NCBI GenBank assembly: GCA_001599935.1
Contig: BCIJ01000011.1
Coordinates: 302,252-366,251 of the forward strand
Direction: 5' to 3'
DNA length: 64,000 nucleotides
From: Holtermannia corniformis
Taxonomy: Eukaryota > Basidiomycota > Tremellomycetes > Holtermanniales
Part shown: in pieces, positions 1-10,824 of the stretch
Layout of the letters: every line of letters starts with the position of its first letter
Position numbering within the stretch: the first letter of the stretch is position 1
The notes under the pieces: generated by a model
Database searches by the model: none
Told to the model about the DNA's origin: nothing
Seen by the model: the letters and a program-made list of their open reading frames with translations, nothing else
Program-made: the position numbers and the translations under genes

Positions 1-746
1 TGGCTACATCCGCGCCGGATGTAGTGTTCGCCAGATGCGGCGTCGCCCGCCGCGTCGTCCGCCCTGATGGCTGGCTGAGTGGCGTAATCCAACACACCGA
101 CAGGACGTACAATGATGAGCACGCCGATTTCGTCCTCGTCTCGAGCGACGAGGTCCAGTTCCGAGTCCACACTTTCTACCTCCAAGCTCTGAGGTCAGTG
201 GCGAGCGCGTGCCCTACCGATCGAGCACTCAACGATCGCAGAGCAATCTTTCGAGACATGATTAGACCCAGCTCGAGTACCGAGTCTACCCTGTCCCTGC
301 CTGATACCCCAGTCGCACCGCTCAAGCTCATCCTTGACTTTGCCGTCGGGCTCGAGATTCAGTTCCGTAACGAGACGCTGCCGTCAATCCGCCACATCCT
401 CGCTTTCGCCGACAAGTACGTCTGCATCGCCCTCTCCCCCGCCGGGAGTTACGGGAGGGCCCACTTGAAAGAGTCGTTCGAAGCCTTCATCCTCGCTTGT
501 GACTTTGGGTCGGAAGAGTCTGCGAGGGTGGCGCTGTCTGCGGCCGAATACGACCTTGTGCCGCATCGGGGCAGGCGAAGGCTAGATCCGCTCGAGATGC
601 CGTAGGAGGACGCGCAGCGCTTGGTCTTCCGGGCCTATCACTCGCTCACGCGCGCAATGATGGACAGCAAGTTGCACGTCCGCGGTTGGCACATCGAGTT
701 TGCAGCTTTTGCGACGAGCTACAATCTGCCGCAGGCCTGCCGATGA
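1..746 (+). pseudogene. BTB/POZ-domain protein remnant, 5' partial, in-frame stop
   Basis: The translation contains a BTB-fold start typical of fungal BTB proteins (HADFVLVSSDEVQFRVH, about 128-178), then a likely 49-base intron at about 193-241 (GT...GCAG), then the helical half (APLKLILDFAVG, ILAFADKYVC). The frame is open to the left edge of the window and no ATG in this frame is visible, so the 5' end is missing or lost. The frame stops at TAG 603-605 but continues open for another 46 codons (EDAQRLVFRAYHSLTRAMMD...) to TGA 744-746, and that tail reads as the natural end of the same fold. I infer a nonsense-mutated pseudogene or a sequence error. BTB proteins usually mediate dimerisation or act as Cul3 adaptors; nothing here assigns a specific role. 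Confidence 0.6.
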
Positions 747-808
747 GGTGCGTGTGACGACGTCGACAAGGCTGACTGGGTACAGTAACAGTCGAGCAGT
801 ACATGATC

Positions 809-2178
809 CTATGAATGTACACTTTGCGCAGCCAGGCTGACCCCTAATCCCGATCGATGATCGAGCCCTAATCGCCTCTCAGCCTCCATCAGCGGCGTGC
901 CCGGCCGACTCGCAAACTGCCCTCTAAACTTTAACGGGCTATGCAGAGGCCTCGGCAATGCCGATGCAGCCGTATGCCCTACAAAGTCTGTCTCGTCCAT
1001 CCCGATTTCAGAGCCGGGCGCCGTTGGCTGCACCGAGTGGTCTGGATCCACACCTTGGAGGATTGGTGAGGCGGACAGGGCAGGCGAGAGGAGTTTGGGC
1101 AGCCCGAAAGAAAGGTGGTTGGGGTACACGAGGCGATCTTGGATCACGGCCCGGAGACGCGCAATCACGAGCTGCTCGAGTTTTGGAATGTCTGGAGAGT
1201 TAGACGCAGGATTTAGACGTGTGACAGGGACATACCCTGCAGCTTGGCTCGACTGCCAACTAGACTGGTCACCTTGACGTTTAGGTGAAAGTCTGGCAGC
1301 AGTGACAAGTGTAAATGTTGGCGCTCAAGGGGGTTGACCGGATCGTGTATTTGCATTGTCATCTGGATGGGCGTCAAGACCTTGGTTCGGCCATGGGTAG
1401 GTCACGCACCGTTCCGCCAAGACCGACGAGCTCAACGCCGAGAGACACGGGCAACACGGCAAACCGCGGACGAGGATAGTTGATCAGCACCGAAGTCGAG
1501 AGCGAGAGGTGGGTCGAGTCGGAATAGTCGAGATCCAGTTCGACGCGCTGCGCGGTGCGTGGTCAGCAATGGGCACATCAAGACCAGTACTGACCACGCC
1601 GCCCTTGCCATCGGCTGGCCGGACCCTAGCCTGACTCAACAGCGGAAATCCGTTCCCCAAGCTCAAGCTCGTGACTCTGATCGGGTCCAGCCAGCTCATC
1701 TTGCCCTGCTCCTTTTCCGGGTTCAACCACTTTTCGATCCGAACGCGCGCGCCCTCCTCGCCTCCAGAACTGAGCAGGTCGTTGCGGTAGCCCTGCAAGA
1801 TCTGCGAGAGGACGGTATTGAGCCAATCTGTCGATTCGGGAGGGTGCGACGCCATGTCGTAGTTTGTCTTGTTGAGCAGCTGCGCCGTCGACGGCGTGAG
1901 CGGTGGGATGGTGGAAAGAATCGGTTTTTGCTAGCCATGTCAGTCTCGACGAGCCTATACAGAATAGCGCTCACTGCCAGAGCCTTTCTTCTCTCTCGCC
2001 AGGCTTCTTCGTCTGCCTCGCTGACGTGCTGGAACACGACATAGCGGATGAAGAGCAAGACGAGCGCGACAAACGAAGCCTGGCCGAGAATGAGACCTTG
2101 GGTGAATGTCCAGCTCGCAGGAGGCGGAGGGAGCGGGTGGTACGGGACTGGCTGGACAGCCGTGTGCGCTTGGTGCAT
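809..2178 (-). CDS. MMM1: Maintenance of mitochondrial morphology protein 1 (ERMES subunit, SMP domain)
   Basis: Five exons (2178-1975, 1930-1595, 1547-1410, 1380-1236, 1191-809) join in frame to 401 residues. The N-terminus carries one membrane anchor (ILGQASFVALVLLFIRYVVF), as in Mmm1, an ER membrane protein. The lipid-binding SMP domain follows: ESTDWLNTVLSQILQGYRNDLL, GARVRIEKWLNP, VELDLDYSDSTHLSLSTSVLINYPRPRFAVLPVSLGVELV and the family ending DIPKLEQLVIARLRAVIQDRLVYPN. Mmm1 with Mdm10, Mdm12 and Mdm34 tethers ER to mitochondria and moves phospholipids. The chosen start at 2178 is the first in-frame ATG; the frame is open further upstream but only with GTG. The last stretch of about 80 residues is low in complexity. 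It shares its upstream region with the Nramp gene. Confidence 0.95.
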
Positions 2179-2572
2179 CCTCAGCAGGGCATCCACTGGA
2201 TCGACTGGGAAAGCAGCGCCGCACTACATGACGCGGTAACTTGGACAACAGCAAAGTCCGTGGGAAAGTGATGCCTAGAAGTGGTCACAAGGCGGTTCTA
2301 CGCAGACTGCAGGACATTGGAAAGAGGTTGAACAGTCAATCCTGCATTTCCCATCCCACAGCATAGACGGCAGTGCAGCCTCAGACTGCAGGGACGGCAA
2401 AGTAGCGATTATATAGATCGGATATGTAGTCACGTGACCGCCTCCTTCGATTTGGTTCCGTCGGTGCGATCGGCCTATTCCTCACTACGCACCACCGAAA
2501 ACAACCCTGGGTCGTGCTGCAGCTCACTCGACCGTGTTGCCGAGCTCTGATCACTCGCACGATCCCGTCCAC
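2179..2572. promoter_or_regulatory. Divergent promoter region between MMM1 and the Nramp gene
   Basis: A 394-bp non-coding stretch separates two divergent genes. It contains the palindrome GTCACGTGAC at 2430-2439, an extended E-box of the type bound by fungal bHLH factors (Cbf1/Pho4 class), and the AT-rich run TTATATAGAT at about 2409-2418, which could serve as a TATA-like element for the rightward gene. The role of these sites is inferred from sequence only. Confidence 0.45.
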
Positions 2573-4958
2573 ATGAGGTCGCTCACCATCCCCACGTTTC
2601 ACGACGTCGGCCGTGTTCTTATCCGGTACGTCCAGGCCGCAGCAACAAAGTCTTGGCGCCGCGCACCAACTGACAGATCGTGCGCACAGACACATCAACT
2701 TTCTCGGCCCAGGCTTGGTCTCTGCTGTCGCCTATATCGATCCTGGTGTGTGCTCGAGTGCAGGGACGCGCGCTGTGGACGGCGGACTGACAGTTTGATT
2801 TGCAACAGGTAATTGGGCGACGGACCTCCAAGCGGGCGCAAACTATGGTTACAAGCTGCTCTTTGTCGTCCTGCTCGCAGGCCTCGGTGCCGTAGGTTAG
2901 TTGTATCGATCGCGAGTCGCGCCGCGCCCCACAGCCTCTAACCCACCCCGCAGTGCTCCAAACCCAAGCACTCACACTCGGCATCGCGACCTCGCTCTCG
3001 CTCCCAACGCAGACGCGGCTCCTCTTCGGCCGACTGCAAGCACGCCACCCGCGCTTCCGTATCCCACTCAAGCTATGTCTCTGGGCCTTGTACGGGCTCG
3101 CAGAAGCCGCCATCATCGCGACCGACATCGCCGAACTCGTCGGTAGTGCCATCGGTCTCAGCCTGTGCGTTGTTCGCCTCGGACCTACAGCTGAATAGCT
3201 ACGATGGCTGATGTCGAGTGACGCTGATACTGGACTGATCACAGGCTGTTCCCGAGCTTGCCGATCTACGCTGGCGTGCTGATCACGGCCGTCGACGTCT
3301 TGATCCTCTTGATCTTCTTCAGCTCGGATCAGGGCAAAAAGGGCATGATGATGTTTGAGATTGTCATTGTCTGTCTGGTCAGTATTCATTTGGTGTTCGG
3401 TGTTCACCTCGGTGTCGGGTGGAGCGCGCGTAGTGGGGCGCGTGCTCGAGCGCATACTAGGTGTCACATGTGAAGATGGCAGGCTGACGGCGGCACAGGT
3501 ACTGGCGGTGTTTGTGTCCTTCATCATCTTGCTCCATCAGATCCAGCCCAAGTGGTCGACTGTGTTCAACGGCTACATCCCATCAAAGGTCCGTTGCACG
3601 CGCCGACGCCCTGGTAGCGGCCGCTGACACTTTACAGACCCTCGTAGACCCGTCAGCTCTGTACCTCGGCGTCGGCATCATTGGCGGTATGTGTCCACGG
3701 CGACCTTGATCACCTGGCACTGACATTGCACTAGCAACCGTCATGCCGCACGCCCTTTTCCTAGGCTCACACCTCTCAACCGTCGACAGGCTCAACATGG
3801 TGCCCGTCGCTCCCGTCGCCAAGCGCGCAATCCGGGACTTCACCATGCCGTCGCTCGCGCTCTTCCGCCGTCGCCAGCCGCAGGCTTTGGCTGAGACGGA
3901 CGCCAATGCAATCGAGCTCGCTCGGGTCCGAACGACCCCGTCAGACTCCAAGGTCGATCAATTGAACATGGACGGTTCGATCGCGCAAACGCACATGGAG
4001 GAAGTGCCCGAGGTCGAAAAGGAGATGGTGAGGCGCCAAAGGGAGTACGAGGAGGAGATGAAGCGCTTTGATCGGATCCGGTGGGCCGGGATCCACCTCA
4101 AGCACGCAACGGTACGTCGCTAGCGCTGAGACGCTCCCGCCAGACAGGCGAGCAGACAGCACGTTGGCTGATACACTGCAGGTCGACACCATCATGTCGT
4201 TGCTCGGGTTCGCCGTCACGATCAATTCTGCAATCCTGATCCTCGCGGGCGCTGCATTCTTCTACAGTCCGGACCCTGCCGTCCGCGCATCTGGGAAAGA
4301 GGCGGATCTGTTTGGCGCGCATGCGCTCGTCAAGCAATATGTTGGTACTGGTGCGTTGACTGATGGTTCGTTGGACTCGGCTGATATGGGTCGATAGCTG
4401 CTGCTTTCTTGTTTGCTTTGGCTCTGCTTTGCGTGAGTGTACCGCAAAAAGCAGCAGATTGCGCGACTGATGATTACGCAGGCCGGTCAAAGCGCTTCAA
4501 TCACTTGTACCTTGGCGGGCCAAGTCGTGTCTGAAGGTTTCATCGAGTGGAAGACCTCTGTGAGTCCGATTCTAGGTCGACGCCCACGGTGCTAACACAC
4601 TCAGCCTTTCGTACGCCGTCTCTGCACCCGGCTCATCGGCGTCATCCCCTCATCAATCGTCGCAGCCGCAATCGGTAAACCAGGGCTCAACACCATGCTC
4701 GTCGCAACCCAAGTCCTGCTCTCCCTAGTCCTACCCTCGGTCATCTTCCCGCTAGTCTGGCTCTGCTCTAAAGACTACATCATGACTGTTCGCGGGCCGC
4801 AAGTGGGGCCCGAGGGTGAGCAGCTGGCAGACGAGGCCAGGGAGAAGAAGAACTTTCGGAGCGCGAGGTGGATGACCGTGTTGGGCTATCTGATCTTTGC
4901 CGTCGTCGTGCTGGCGAACGGCTATGTGATCGTCCAGCTTGCGCTGGGGAACGAGTAG
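2573..4958 (+). CDS. SMF1: Nramp-family divalent metal transporter
   Basis: Twelve exons (2573-2625, 2690-2745, 2809-2895, 2954-3164, 3245-3377, 3499-3588, 3638-3686, 3735-4111, 4182-4350, 4398-4432, 4482-4559, 4605-4958) join to 563 residues. The metal-site helices are intact: GPGLVSAVAYIDPGNWATD in TM1 (split by an intron inside the DPGN motif) and GATVMPHALFLGS in TM6. The family signature AGQSASITCTLAGQVVSEGF is also present. Nramp proteins co-transport Mn2+/Fe2+ with protons; fungal members sit at the plasma membrane, endosomes or vacuole. A charged loop of about 90 residues (3830-4090) between the TM6 and TM7 regions is rich in E/K/R. Whether it is closest to Smf1, Smf2 or Smf3 cannot be decided here. 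Confidence 0.93.
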
Positions 4959-5116
4959 GCGTAGAGTGGAGCGCGGGAAGGCGATCTTGTATGCATGTTG
5001 TTCGCTGAGCGCCAACGGACAGCATCCATTGTCCGTCGCTCACTCGACCGTCATCGACCAAGCTGCCAGCTTGCTTACTTTACCTCTTCTTCGTCTGCGC
5101 CTGCTCGTTCCGCACG

Positions 5117-5820
5117 ATGGAAGACGTCTTACCAACAGCCATCACACTCGCCCTCATCTTCTTCGCCGTCCGGTGGTTCTGGCGGCGTGCGTTTGTCCTT
5201 GTGCATTCTTCAGCACAGACGTCGGCTGATCCCTTTGTTCCGCAGGATCAGGAAACCCGACGGGCGATGAGAGTGGTGGCATTCGCGGTGTGACGCAGGA
5301 TATGGTGCGCGTCGATCTATTCTTCACTATGTATACAGCGCTCAGGATACCACAGGTCGAGAGCGTGCACGCTGCGTTCCCCGACGTCCCCGTCTCGAAC
5401 ATCGTCTACTCGCTGTCCAAGACGAAATCGGCCGCTCGGACATGTGAAGAGTTGCTCGAGAGACATTTCTTACCTGCTGTATGTCTGCAGTTCTAACATG
5501 ATGTGGGATAGAGGCTGACATGGCGTCCGTAGCCCCCCGCGACGTTCACCGTGCCGCTTTCTTTGCTGCCACCAGAAGCGACCGTGGTACCCTCGACACC
5601 ACCGACGACTCAGACGCCATCGGCTCCGAGCTCGCCGGCTATCAGTACGACGCTGATCGATAGGTTTGGTCTGCAAACCAAGTTGCCGTCGGTCAAGGGC
5701 AAGGAGCGCGAGGATCTCGGTGGCGTCGGAGGCAGTGCTAAATGGGAGGATACAAAGGAGAAGCGCGAGCGTGAACTGAGGGAGCGCAAGGAGCGTATGG
5801 TGCTGCAGGCTAGGCGGTGA
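5117..5820 (+). CDS. CUE1: Cue1-like CUE-domain ERAD factor
   Basis: Three exons (5117-5186, 5246-5478, 5533-5820) give 196 residues. A short N-terminal hydrophobic segment (TAITLALIFFAVRWFW) would anchor it in the ER membrane. A CUE ubiquitin-binding domain follows (VESVHAAFPDVPVSNIVYSL...CEELLERHFL), then a Pro/Thr-rich linker, then a C-terminal helix (LIDRFGLQTKL... ELRERKERMVLQARR) that resembles the Ubc7-binding region of yeast Cue1. The order anchor-CUE-U7BR-like is the Cue1 architecture, so the likely role is recruiting the E2 Ubc7 to ER ubiquitin ligases. The C-terminal assignment rests on pattern similarity. The gene is convergent with the phosphatase at 6010. Confidence 0.85.
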
Positions 5821-6009
5821 GCTCTTGTTCTGGCTAGTTGATCACGCGACTACTCGCACGAGCGCTGGCTAGTGACGAGAAACAGGCTGACTCTACTGCA
5901 GGCGGCTGCTGGAAAAGGACACCGAGTGACTGTCACTGATCAGGATGCAACCCTTATACCCATGCACGTCGGCAAGTGGTTGATCATCGTGGCATATCCA
6001 AGACGGCAC

Positions 6010-7448
6010 TTACCACACAACCTCGCCTTCCTCCACGGCCAAGACAACCCTGCGGTCCTCGTAGATTGCAGTGACCGTCTCAACCTCCTTGTACCGCCTC
6101 CCCGACACCAGGGCGTGCTCCCGACTCTGCACAGCTAGTAGAGGGTCTTGCCGTCGCGGCGGTAGGGTGTCATCCTCGAGCAAGTCGAGTGTGTACACAA
6201 TCTCGAGCGCTGACAGCACGCCACCGTACACATATGAGATCCCTGGTCGAGTGAGCTGACCAAGGACGAACGCAAGTACAGACGATACGCACCTGTATCG
6301 ATGATGATGACGGAAGCGTTGCAGCGATCGACAATTCGGTCAAACGTCGGTGTATGGCCCTGCTCCTGTCAGCTGTATACCACGCCCGGTCGACAGCATA
6401 CCCCAATCAGCCGCCTCACCCCGAGCTTCTGCGTCAACTCGGCCGCCCAAGCACAGACAGTCTTCTCATTCGCCTCACTCGCGAGCCCTCTGTTCCACAA
6501 CGGACCCAATTCGCCATATAAATCGTATTCAGCACGCGTCGTGCCGGGAGGTAAGCCCTGATAAGGGTTTGGCGGGTGTGGCTTTGGTAGAGGTGGCGTC
6601 AGAGCGCGCTCGAGGAGCGTAGAACCGAGATTGTTGATGTTGGCGGGGTACGGGAGTAAGTGCGGGAACGAGGGGGAAAGGGAGCCGTGTGTGAAGGACA
6701 AGCGGGGTGCTGACGGGTGTGGTGATAGAGGAACGGTCTCGGTGATCGAGTAGCTGGGCGTGTCAGGCTTCAGACTGGGACATGGGTACCGTAGCTGACT
6801 TTGCTAGCCATTCTTGACCGATCCAGCCGTTGACTGAAATTACCTCTTGGCGCTTCTTGACGCTGCCAAACGTGGCAATGTCTGCCTTGGTCACATACCT
6901 TGGTACGACCATCTCAGCATCTCTTTGGTGATGCACTTGACATGGCGACTCACCGATAATCACCGATGGCATTCATCATCTCGTGGTTCCCGAGGATGCT
7001 GACCACTTTACCTCCTGCTTCTGCTGCCTGCCCTCGCAGAGACTGGAACAGACGGTATAGATCGATCATGTAGGTCCCCCGATCGACCATATCACCAGTT
7101 TGAACCAGGATGTCCTGCCCACCGGCCCATTGCGCTGGGTCCGATGGCGAGGTGATGCCCGTGATTTGAAGAATCTTGTGAGCGTGGTCAATGTCTGCAG
7201 GTTGCCATGTCATCGAGGGTTTGATACCTGGTCAGAGGCGACTTACCGCCGTGCAGGTCTCCTACAGCGACTAGTCGCTGCCGCCATGCGTGCTCGCCAT
7301 CCTGTCGAGGTAGGGATCGCCCAGGGCTTGCAGGGGCCTCTGCAGACACAGAAATAGAGGAGCGCAGCAGAAACCAAGCGCAGACCAGTACGATTGGAAT
7401 GGCCAGCAAGCGCCTGTCATCCTGTACGAGACGCCGTATCCGATCCAT
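6010..7448 (-). CDS. Shewanella-like protein phosphatase (PPP-superfamily metallophosphoesterase)
   Basis: Six exons (7448-7247, 7194-6954, 6898-6800, 6753-6402, 6359-6293, 6242-6010) join to 397 residues. Catalytic motifs appear in order: GDLHGD (joined across intron 1), GDMVDRG, GNHEMMN, LSFTHGSLSP (late metal-binding His) and IIIDTGISYVYGG, the last being characteristic of the SLP branch. An N-terminal hydrophobic segment (LLAIPIVLVCAWFLL) suggests a signal anchor and a lumenal or extracytoplasmic catalytic domain. A Pro-rich insertion (TPPLPKPHPPNPYQGLPPGTT) precedes the conserved ELGPLWNRG. Substrates of fungal SLP phosphatases are poorly known. The start at 7448 is the ATG directly before the hydrophobic anchor. 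It lies 152 bp downstream of the regulator at 7601 on the same strand. Confidence 0.88.
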
Positions 7449-7600
7449 GGCAACCCAAGACAAAGTGAGCTCAGTCTTGCAAGATGTGCATGTTGGGGTC
7501 AGGAACGGAGTTATCGGAGGTCCGGTGGCAATGAGCCCTCTCACATCCCGAGGAGACATTAAAGAGCTACTTGAGCCAGGTCAAGCCATACATTGGCGAT

Positions 7601-10600
7601 CTACTGCATGAATGAAATGTCTAGTTCAGCAGTCTCGAATGAGAACGATGAGAGGTCGATACTCGTGCCATCCAGGTAGCTGGTCGGACCATTGGGTTTC
7701 GGCAGCCAGCTGTTGATGTCGCTTGGTGACATGGTTGGGCTAGGCTCGCCGTTGACCTCTGTCACCTCGGCAAGCGGTACGCGGCATGAGTATCTATGAT
7801 GGCAATCAGTCGACTGGAGACAAGCGACAGGCTCTCGCTGACTTTTGAGACAAGATTGCAGAAAAGTCTCGTGAACCGAGCTGTTCGGCCGTCGCTACCA
7901 TTTCCGAGATCATGGCGGCATGCCGAAGACCGATAGACGACCGATCACCAAAGGATTGGCATGCCAAGCTGTTGGCCTGTAAGCGTCTGCGCAAAGACTG
8001 CGCTTGTCACATACCGGTAGACTTCGACTTCACTGCGAAAGACGTCCATCGCCGCGCGATCGTGCGACATCTTTGCCGCCACAAAGAAGCGCAGGGTGAC
8101 GCGAGCCGCATTGACCCACACCAGCGGGCAGATCACGTTGAGCAATGAGACTGCGGTTCACACTTAATTGACTTTCGCAGTGTCTGAATCGTGCGCACCG
8201 TCAAGACTGGTGCCGATCACTGCGGTGCATCAGCATCATCAAATACATGGTACATGGCTCAACTCACAATCGTAGATTATCGAGAGGATCGACCTGAGAG
8301 AGACCAGGACCCGATTCGCAAGATCAGACTTCCACTTTGCTTGGTCGATATACGTCTCGGCAACGATCAAAGTGACCCTACGCGCCTGGCGTCAGTGCTG
8401 CGGACGAGCATACCATTCCCTACGCACATATGACACATCATGACGGCCGTCATGAGGTCTGTATCGTGCAGCATCTCCTTCTGCTGCTTTCGCAGATGAA
8501 GTGGAAAGCTCATACGGAACGAGGTGACTTGTGAAAGCAGCATCCGCACTTGGGGATGGTCGGCGTAGTCCCTGCTGTGCGTTAGCGCCAGGAGACTGGG
8601 TGCGTAGGCATAGCGCTCACCCAGACTTGTTTCGTTGGCGGATGTATTGCCGTCGGAACTTGCTGGCGGCCGCGCAGAGGCGCATAGCTTTGATGAGTAG
8701 GTTCAAGCTCTGATTGAGGTGTATCAGTGAGTGCACGGACTACCTGGAATACACTCACATCTGCGTGTTCGGCCGGGTCTGCCGTACCGTATCGTCAGTA
8801 ATGGGCCATATGTCGACGTTGTGAACGCACGGTGAGTATAGTAGTTTGGATCACTACAGCGTTGTTAGATCGCGTTGGTCGCGCAGATCGGTCGACTTAC
8901 TGGATCGACTGAGTCGCAAAGCTCGTATTGGGTGTCGATTCAGTCGCAGCATCAAATGCAGACTGCACAAGCGGCATTTCAACCGTGATATCATCCTCGG
9001 CCAAGCTCTATGGCCGAGTCAGTAAGCTATCATTTCTACCACGATCGAAAGACTGCTCACTGTCCCGAAAGTCGAAGAAAGGCCGACGAGACGTTCAAGC
9101 ATGAACGCCATCCTACATATCGTCAAGACGTCAATCGGGAATTGCAACGGTCAACGTACCAGAATGTCCGAGATCGCTCCTCCCGCTCAATCAGGTTGGC
9201 CGGCGGGGGGAGCAGCGACTCCTTGCCCTCTTCCTCATAGAACGCTAGCAGCGGGTTTCAGCCGCAAGACTGCACAACACGCCACACCTACAGTCGCTCT
9301 CGTTGATCCCGATCGGTAGCGTCATGCGCAGCGTCGCACCTGCATCCATCCAGCTATGCACCCATCTGAGGCAGCGTCAGTTTCCTTGAGCTGCATCCGG
9401 GATTCCGCAACTCACTCGGCATTACAAAAGTGGCTAGCGGTGAGCAGTACGTGCGCCTGCACGCATTGCAACAAGTTCAAGCCGATCGTACAGCTCGTCT
9501 TGATATCTTCCGCTGCGCGTGCAAAGTGCCAGTCTGCGAATTCACGGTGTTCCAATGGTGCCAACCAGAGGTTCGGACCGAACGCGTGACCGGACGGGAT
9601 GCTGCCGGCGCCGGCGGACGATGATGCCGTCGATCCCGTGGTAGACGCTGGGGTGGATGCTTCGTGATAGAATGGATCAGACGGGTTACGCGGTCCGCGC
9701 CTCACGAATTTCGGGATACTGAAGATGTGGGTCCCGGCGCCTGATAGGGCCGAGGCAGAGGTATAGCGTGATGCGATGGCAATGATTGCGTGCAGCAGCG
9801 CCTTTGCCGGAAACTTGTGATGCGTAGGCGGGAGCGAGAGCCGGGTAAAAAAGGTGGCCCGGTGCAGCATCTTGCTGTGCACGGGCACGCGATCGAAGAA
9901 GACGGTGACAAAGTGTTCGACAATGTGCGGTGCGGGCAGGTACGGCGACCATCCGGGCCAGATGAGCTTCATCCATTCGTCTTCGACGACGGGCTCGGGC
10001 GACTCGACGCCTACACCGAGAACACCTGATGCGGCTGGTCCAGTACCGCGAAACACCTCGCTATTGGGCATGTGCAAGCGAGGGAAGCAGTCAAAGGCGG
10101 AAGGTTGCGTCTTGCTATTGACCTCGGGGACTGCAAACCCCTTCAAAGTGTCAGCGACGCAGGGGGTGATCAACTTGTAGCTTACACGAGCAGATCCAAG
10201 GTAGCGTGCAGCGCCCATCGACATGCCGGTAGCCACATCGGACATTAGTGAGGTCGGCCAAGAGGCATCAGACGCAGATGTCGAGAGCTCGGGAGGGGTA
10301 TAGCTCGGTTGAGAGTGAGCAGAGCCTGATGCACTCGCTTGAGCACTGCCCGTGTCTCTCTCTGCACGACCCATAGCCGCCTCTACTTCCGCTAAAGATT
10401 GTCATATCAGGTTTGCACCCCATCGCGGTGCCGCATACGCACCCAGTCGGTTCTCGAGCTCTTCCACTCGACGCCGTTTCTTGCTCAGCACATCCGACGT
10501 CTCGGCCGAGTTGCCCTTTTGCTCCCTCTCTGCCCTGCGCATGGCTTGCAGTGCGCGTCGGGGAATCTTTTGCTCATCCCAAGTACAGCTCGGTGCCTCT

Positions 10601-10824
10601 ACCGATGCCCTCTTGGCTCGCGAACACGCCGAGCACTGCGGTTTCTGAGCGTCACACTTGAGTTTCTTCTTACTGTCGTGACTGTATCAGCTGTATGCTG
10701 AGCCCCTCGTGAAGACTGACCGGCACTGGTGGCATGCAGCATTGCGGTGCAGCACGCCCTCTTTCCTCGTCAGGTCTGTGCTCGCGGTGGACTGGTCCCG
10801 ATCGTTTGTCAGGGGATGCTCCAT
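7601..10824 (-). CDS. Zn(II)2Cys6 transcription factor with fungal_trans domain
   Basis: The start ATG at 10824 leads into a zinc cluster, ACHQCRKKKLKCDAQKPQCSAC...C, with CX2CX6CX6CX2CX12C spacing. An intron (10720-10673) falls after the arginine of CHQCR. A basic stretch (SKKRRRVEELENRL) looks like the usual linker and coiled coil. The middle-homology domain follows: LIWPGWSPYLPAPHIVEHFVTVFFDRVPVHS, ALLHAIIAIASRY, NLLQCVQAHVLLT and LLPPPANLIEREERSRTFWMAFMLERLVG. About a dozen further short exons run to the stop at 7601, including a 21-nt exon at 8199-8219. It should be a nuclear DNA-binding regulator; target genes are unknown. The wide last Cys spacing resembles a subgroup seen in filamentous and basidiomycete fungi. 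Confidence 0.85.
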
